Shown: positions 60,928 to 64,000 of the stretch, piece by piece
Numbering within the stretch: position 1 is the first letter of the stretch
Layout of the letters: the number at the start of each line of letters is the position of its first letter
NCBI GenBank assembly: GCA_963930775.1
Contig: OZ005699.1
Location: forward strand, 7,647,501 to 7,711,500
Direction of reading: 5' to 3'
Length of the DNA stretch: 64,000 nucleotides
Origin: Cliona cf. orientalis
Lineage: Eukaryota > Porifera > Demospongiae > Clionaida > Clionaidae
Translations under genes and position numbers: made by a program
The notes under the pieces: model-generated
Database searches by the model: none
Told to the model about the DNA's origin: nothing
The model's input: only the letters and a program-made list of their open reading frames with translations

Positions 60928-63207
60928 ATGGCTGAATCTCAAACTGTAGCCAAGAAAGCCCTCAAGAAATTGGAGGACCAGCTGACCTGTGCCATCTGCC
61001 TCGATGCCTTCAAAGATCCCAAATTACTCCAATGCTTCCATGTCTACTGCAAAGACTGCCTTCAGCAACTGGCAGTCACAGACAGACAGGGACAACTTTC
61101 CCTATGCTGCCCCACCTGCCGACAATCCACCCTCCTTCCCCCAGCTACTGATGTGTCCACCCTCCAGCCAGCGTTCCATATTCATCACCTCATGGAGATT
61201 CAAGAAGCTCTCGAGAACATCAAAGAGCCAGAAAAGGTCCAATGTGAAAAATGTAAGAAATCGCGAATGGCTACAAAATTTTGTCGAGATTGTGGAAAAT
61301 TTGTCTGTGAGAAATGTGTCGAGATGCACAGTGAATGGGATGAGTTCTCGAACCACGAGATGGTCAGCATGGAGCAAGTACAGAGTAAAGTGAAGCAGCT
61401 AGTCCCACCAAAAAAGGTGATCCTCTACTGCTCCCTGCACGAAGGCAAGGAGTTGGACCTCTACTGCGAAGTATGTGGAGAGCTCATCTGTCTCCTATGC
61501 ACCATCAAGAAACACAAGGACCACCAGTACGACCTGGTGGGGGACATCTTTCAGAAACATAAAGCAGAGATCACAACATCCTTAGAGCCGGTAGAAAAAC
61601 AGCTGAGTATGGTTAGCCAGTCACTAGAGCAGTTCGACTTGCAAACAAAAGAGCTAGACGATCTAGAAGTAGTGTTGGAAACCAACATACAACGAGAGAT
61701 CGGAAAGCTTCATGAAATACTTGAAGCAAGAAAGGCTGAGCTGGTGGGCCAAATGAAGCAGTTCATCCACACAAAGAAGAAAAATCTTGTAGCACAGAAG
61801 GATGAAGTCGAGATAGTCCATACCCAGCTGGCCAGCTGTCTGTCATTCGTGAGAGAGAGCCTGAAGACAGGAAGCCAGGGAGAAATGATGAAAATAAAGA
61901 AAGGGATTATGAAGCAGATCAAAGAGATCACAAACAACTTCAAACCAGACATGCTACTTCCATGTGAGCTGGCTAATGTCAAATTTATAGCATCTTCTGA
62001 GCTCAGCCAAGCCTGCCAGCAGTTTGGTGATGTGTATATATCCAGAGTGTCTCCAGAGAAATGCTATGCCACATGCAAAGGCCTGAAGGTAGCTAAGCTT
62101 GGTGAGAGAGCCACTGCAGTCCTGCACATTGTTGATCAGGCAGGAGAGGCCTATAACGAACAGATCGAGATTTCAGCCTGTGACCTAGTGTCAGAGAGCA
62201 CTCAGTCTGGTGAGAAAGTAGTCTGCTCTGTGAAGAAGACTGAAGCCAGTGGCCAGTATGAAATCAGTTATCAAGCCACCAATCGAGGGAGGCACCAGCT
62301 GCACATCAAAGTGGAGGGGGAGTACATCAAAGGAAGTCCATTTCCTGTCTCTGTGAAGCTTCCAGTCAAGAAGCTGGGCACTCCAATCAAGATCATCACT
62401 GGAGTTGAGTGTCCACGTGGTGTGGCAGTCAATCGAAGAGGGGAGGTTATATTAGCCGAGACTGATGCACATCGTATCTCAATCTTTAGCCCAACAGGAG
62501 AGAAACTTCGATCGTTTGGCGCAAGAGGATCTGGACCTGGACAGTTCAACTATCCTCGTGGGGTGGCAGTGGATGACAGTGACGACATATGGGTGGCTGA
62601 CTATGATGACTACTATCATCGCATTCAAAAGTTCAAACCAGATGGAAAGTTCATCACGTCAGTTGGAAAGAAAGGGAGAAATCCACTTGAGTTTAGTGAA
62701 CCCATGGGCATTGCTATCCACCCACTCAACAAGAGAGTATACATAGTGGAACACGGCAATCATCGCGTTCAGATTCTGAACCCTGACCTCACATTCTCCA
62801 GCAGCTTTGGTAGTAAAGGCAGTGGCAATGGACATTTTCAGAATCCCCGGGATGTGGCGTTCGATAGCACTGGGAACGCATACGTGGTTGATTGTGGAAA
62901 TTATCGCATTCAAGTATTCACAGTAGGGGGACAGTTTTTGAGGAAGTTTGCGATGGAGAGGGGCAGTGGCAAAGGACAACTGAACACTCCCACCAGTATC
63001 AGCATTGATAGTGAGGATGTGGTGTATGTGTCTGAGCATGGCAATAATCGTATTTCGGTGTTCACATGTGGGGGCAAGTTTCTGACGTCATTTGGCACAA
63101 AGGGAAGTGGACCAGGACAGTTTAATGCACCTCGTGGAATAACAGTAGACAAGAATGGAGTAGTTTATGTTAGTGATACTGAAAACCATCGTTTACAGAT
63201 ATTTTAA
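60928..63207 (+). CDS. TRIM-NHL E3 ubiquitin ligase (TRIM2/3/71 class)
   Basis: Intronless, 759 aa. RING at ~21-64 (Cys21, Cys24, Cys36, His38, Cys41, Cys44, Cys61, Cys64) for E2 binding. First B-box ~106-143 (CEKCKKSRMATKFCRDCGKF). Second B-box ~168-200 (CSLHEGKELDLYCEVC). Coiled coil ~205-335. Filamin-type domain ~385-475 (KVEGEYIKGSPFPVSV). Six NHL repeats ~490-758 (GPGQFNYPRGVAVDD, GNGHFQNPRDVAFDS and so on) forming a beta-propeller for RNA or protein contacts. Domain order is that of TRIM2, TRIM3 and TRIM71; which one cannot be decided by eye. Cytoplasmic. The single exon may indicate a retroposed origin, common in sponge TRIM sets (inference). Codon use is richer in GC than in the transporter array. 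It converges with the ferlin exon 415 bp downstream. Confidence 0.9.
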   Translation: MAESQTVAKKALKKLEDQLTCAICLDAFKDPKLLQCFHVYCKDCLQQLAVTDRQGQLSLCCPTCRQSTLLPPATDVSTLQPAFHIHHLMEIQEALENIKEPEKVQCEKCKKSRMATKFCRDCGKFVCEKCVEMHSEWDEFSNHEMVSMEQVQSKVKQLVPPKKVILYCSLHEGKELDLYCEVCGELICLLCTIKKHKDHQYDLVGDIFQKHKAEITTSLEPVEKQLSMVSQSLEQFDLQTKELDDLEVVLETNIQREIGKLHEILEARKAELVGQMKQFIHTKKKNLVAQKDEVEIVHTQLASCLSFVRESLKTGSQGEMMKIKKGIMKQIKEITNNFKPDMLLPCELANVKFIASSELSQACQQFGDVYISRVSPEKCYATCKGLKVAKLGERATAVLHIVDQAGEAYNEQIEISACDLVSESTQSGEKVVCSVKKTEASGQYEISYQATNRGRHQLHIKVEGEYIKGSPFPVSVKLPVKKLGTPIKIITGVECPRGVAVNRRGEVILAETDAHRISIFSPTGEKLRSFGARGSGPGQFNYPRGVAVDDSDDIWVADYDDYYHRIQKFKPDGKFITSVGKKGRNPLEFSEPMGIAIHPLNKRVYIVEHGNHRVQILNPDLTFSSSFGSKGSGNGHFQNPRDVAFDSTGNAYVVDCGNYRIQVFTVGGQFLRKFAMERGSGKGQLNTPTSISIDSEDVVYVSEHGNNRISVFTCGGKFLTSFGTKGSGPGQFNAPRGITVDKNGVVYVSDTENHRLQIF

Positions 63208-63621
63208 TCAATGCTCCGATCTATTTGTTACACTCTGTATAATTCACTGATAAAATTTATACACACTAAAAACTACTATTAATGTTGACGTTAATTGTCG
63301 TGAATGAAATGTGAAATCATTCTTGTTTTAAATATTGATAAGCAATAGATTCCCACATGTAGGTGTGACAGGAACCCAACCAAAAATTCGATTGGGCATT
63401 GAATATCAAGATTATGGGACAGCTTTCAGTAATAATAATCGTAAAATATCACATTATGTATTGGTGTCCTATAAGTATCCTTACAGAAGCAACTATATCT
63501 GGATATACATAGTTATAGCTATACGTTACTATAATATTATTATACACTCTTGGCTACAAGTTATAGACGGTGCTACAAAGTGCTAGTTCTCAACTAAAGT
63601 AGCTATACTCAAAGTTTGAGG
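63208..63621. other. Spacer between convergent TRIM and ferlin genes
   Basis: AT-rich 3' regions of both genes. No further feature is recognised. Confidence 0.6.
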
Positions 63622-63873
63622 CTAGAGTAATATAGCAATAATGGGTATGAGGCAGAGGATGGCAATAATTGCCCAAATGATCTTGCATTTATGCTCCTTC
63701 CAAATGATGTACTTAAACGAATTCCAAGGAGAGGTAAACCACGCAAAAGATGTCTTTGGACGGTTAGGAGGATCAAGTTTAGGATTCTGATTTGGCTCCT
63801 CCCTCCCCTTACCTGCTGGGCGAAGGTTTGCTTCTTCTTCTGTCAAAATTTCAAATTCAAGCTCCAGCTTTCC
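63622..63873 (-). CDS. Ferlin family protein, last exon (gene runs off the window)
   Basis: Acceptor ttattag at 63874-63876, exon in phase 0, 83 codons. It encodes the end of a ferlin: LELEFEILTEEEANLRPAGK, GREEPNQNPKLDPPNRPKTS, then the juxtamembrane FAWFTSPWNSFKYIIWKEHK and a single C-terminal membrane helix (IIWAIIAILCLIPIIAILL). Ferlins are tail-anchored multi-C2 proteins in calcium-dependent membrane fusion and repair. The luminal tail is almost absent: the stop follows directly after the helix, where vertebrate ferlins have some 10-20 more residues. The C2 domains lie beyond 64000. Confidence 0.88.
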   Translation of the reverse strand, partial: GKLELEFEILTEEEANLRPAGKGREEPNQNPKLDPPNRPKTSFAWFTSPWNSFKYIIWKEHKCKIIWAIIAILCLIPIIAILL

Positions 63874-64000
63874 CTAATAATAATAATGAGGCAGCCCAGA
63901 TCTAATTTTCAATAATAATATATTATAATCTGTGGGCCAGGCATTCATTCAGTCTTCATGTTACAGTACTTCCGCGGACTAATATTGACAATGAGCGTAT

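Overview
This is nuclear DNA of an early-branching animal, most likely a demosponge. The reasons are AT-rich DNA with spliced genes (GT..AG introns of about 70 to 850 bp), an animal toolkit (TRIM-NHL, ferlin, PP6-type ankyrin subunit, ZU5/UPA/Death domains), a secreted protein ending in what looks like the C-terminal domain of sponge short-chain collagens, and many small fold-back and inverted-repeat transposons. The species assignment is inference.

Left block (1-10.6 kb, all minus strand): four tandem copies of an N-terminal death-fold (CARD-like) / coiled-coil / C-terminal Death-domain gene. One copy (3.4-4.7 kb) looks intact. Copy 1 carries a 5-nt frameshifting insertion, copy 2 loses the end of its Death domain to two abutting perfect palindromes, and copy 4 has a frame break. 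Next comes a five-exon gene that I reconstruct by splice phase as pseudokinase / coiled coil / ZU5 / UPA / Death (about 935 aa). All of these are predicted death-fold signalling proteins.

Middle-left (10.6-19.2 kb): a hAT-like element, then 17 plus-strand exons of an ANKRD28/44/52-type PP6 regulatory ankyrin subunit whose first ~190 residues are missing. An intron holds a 196-bp pure TC dinucleotide run.

Middle (19.8-35.0 kb): six intronless plus-strand multi-spanning transporters (POT/SLC15-like) in a block-duplicated array (lead gene, then A-B-A-B-B). It shows a 321-bp identical tract between the two A genes, an inverted upstream segment, and a stray fragment of the CARD family.

Middle-right (35.6-44.5 kb): a five-exon minus-strand coiled-coil gene sharing a coil motif with the CARD family, a Tourist/Harbinger-like MITE, a Death-domain gene (5' end not resolved), a secreted short-chain-collagen-like protein lacking collagen repeats, and a decayed non-LTR retroelement end.

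Right block (45.6-59.3 kb, minus): three copies of a six-exon four-TM protein resembling LRRC8/pannexin channels. Copy III is intact. Copy I has at least four frameshifts. Copy II has a premature stop, a retroelement with 12-bp target duplications in an intron, and a 1.44-kb insertion just upstream of its ATG. All three keep the same apparent GC-AG intron.

Right end (60.9-64 kb): a single-exon TRIM-NHL E3 ligase, converging on the last exon of a ferlin gene that runs off the window.
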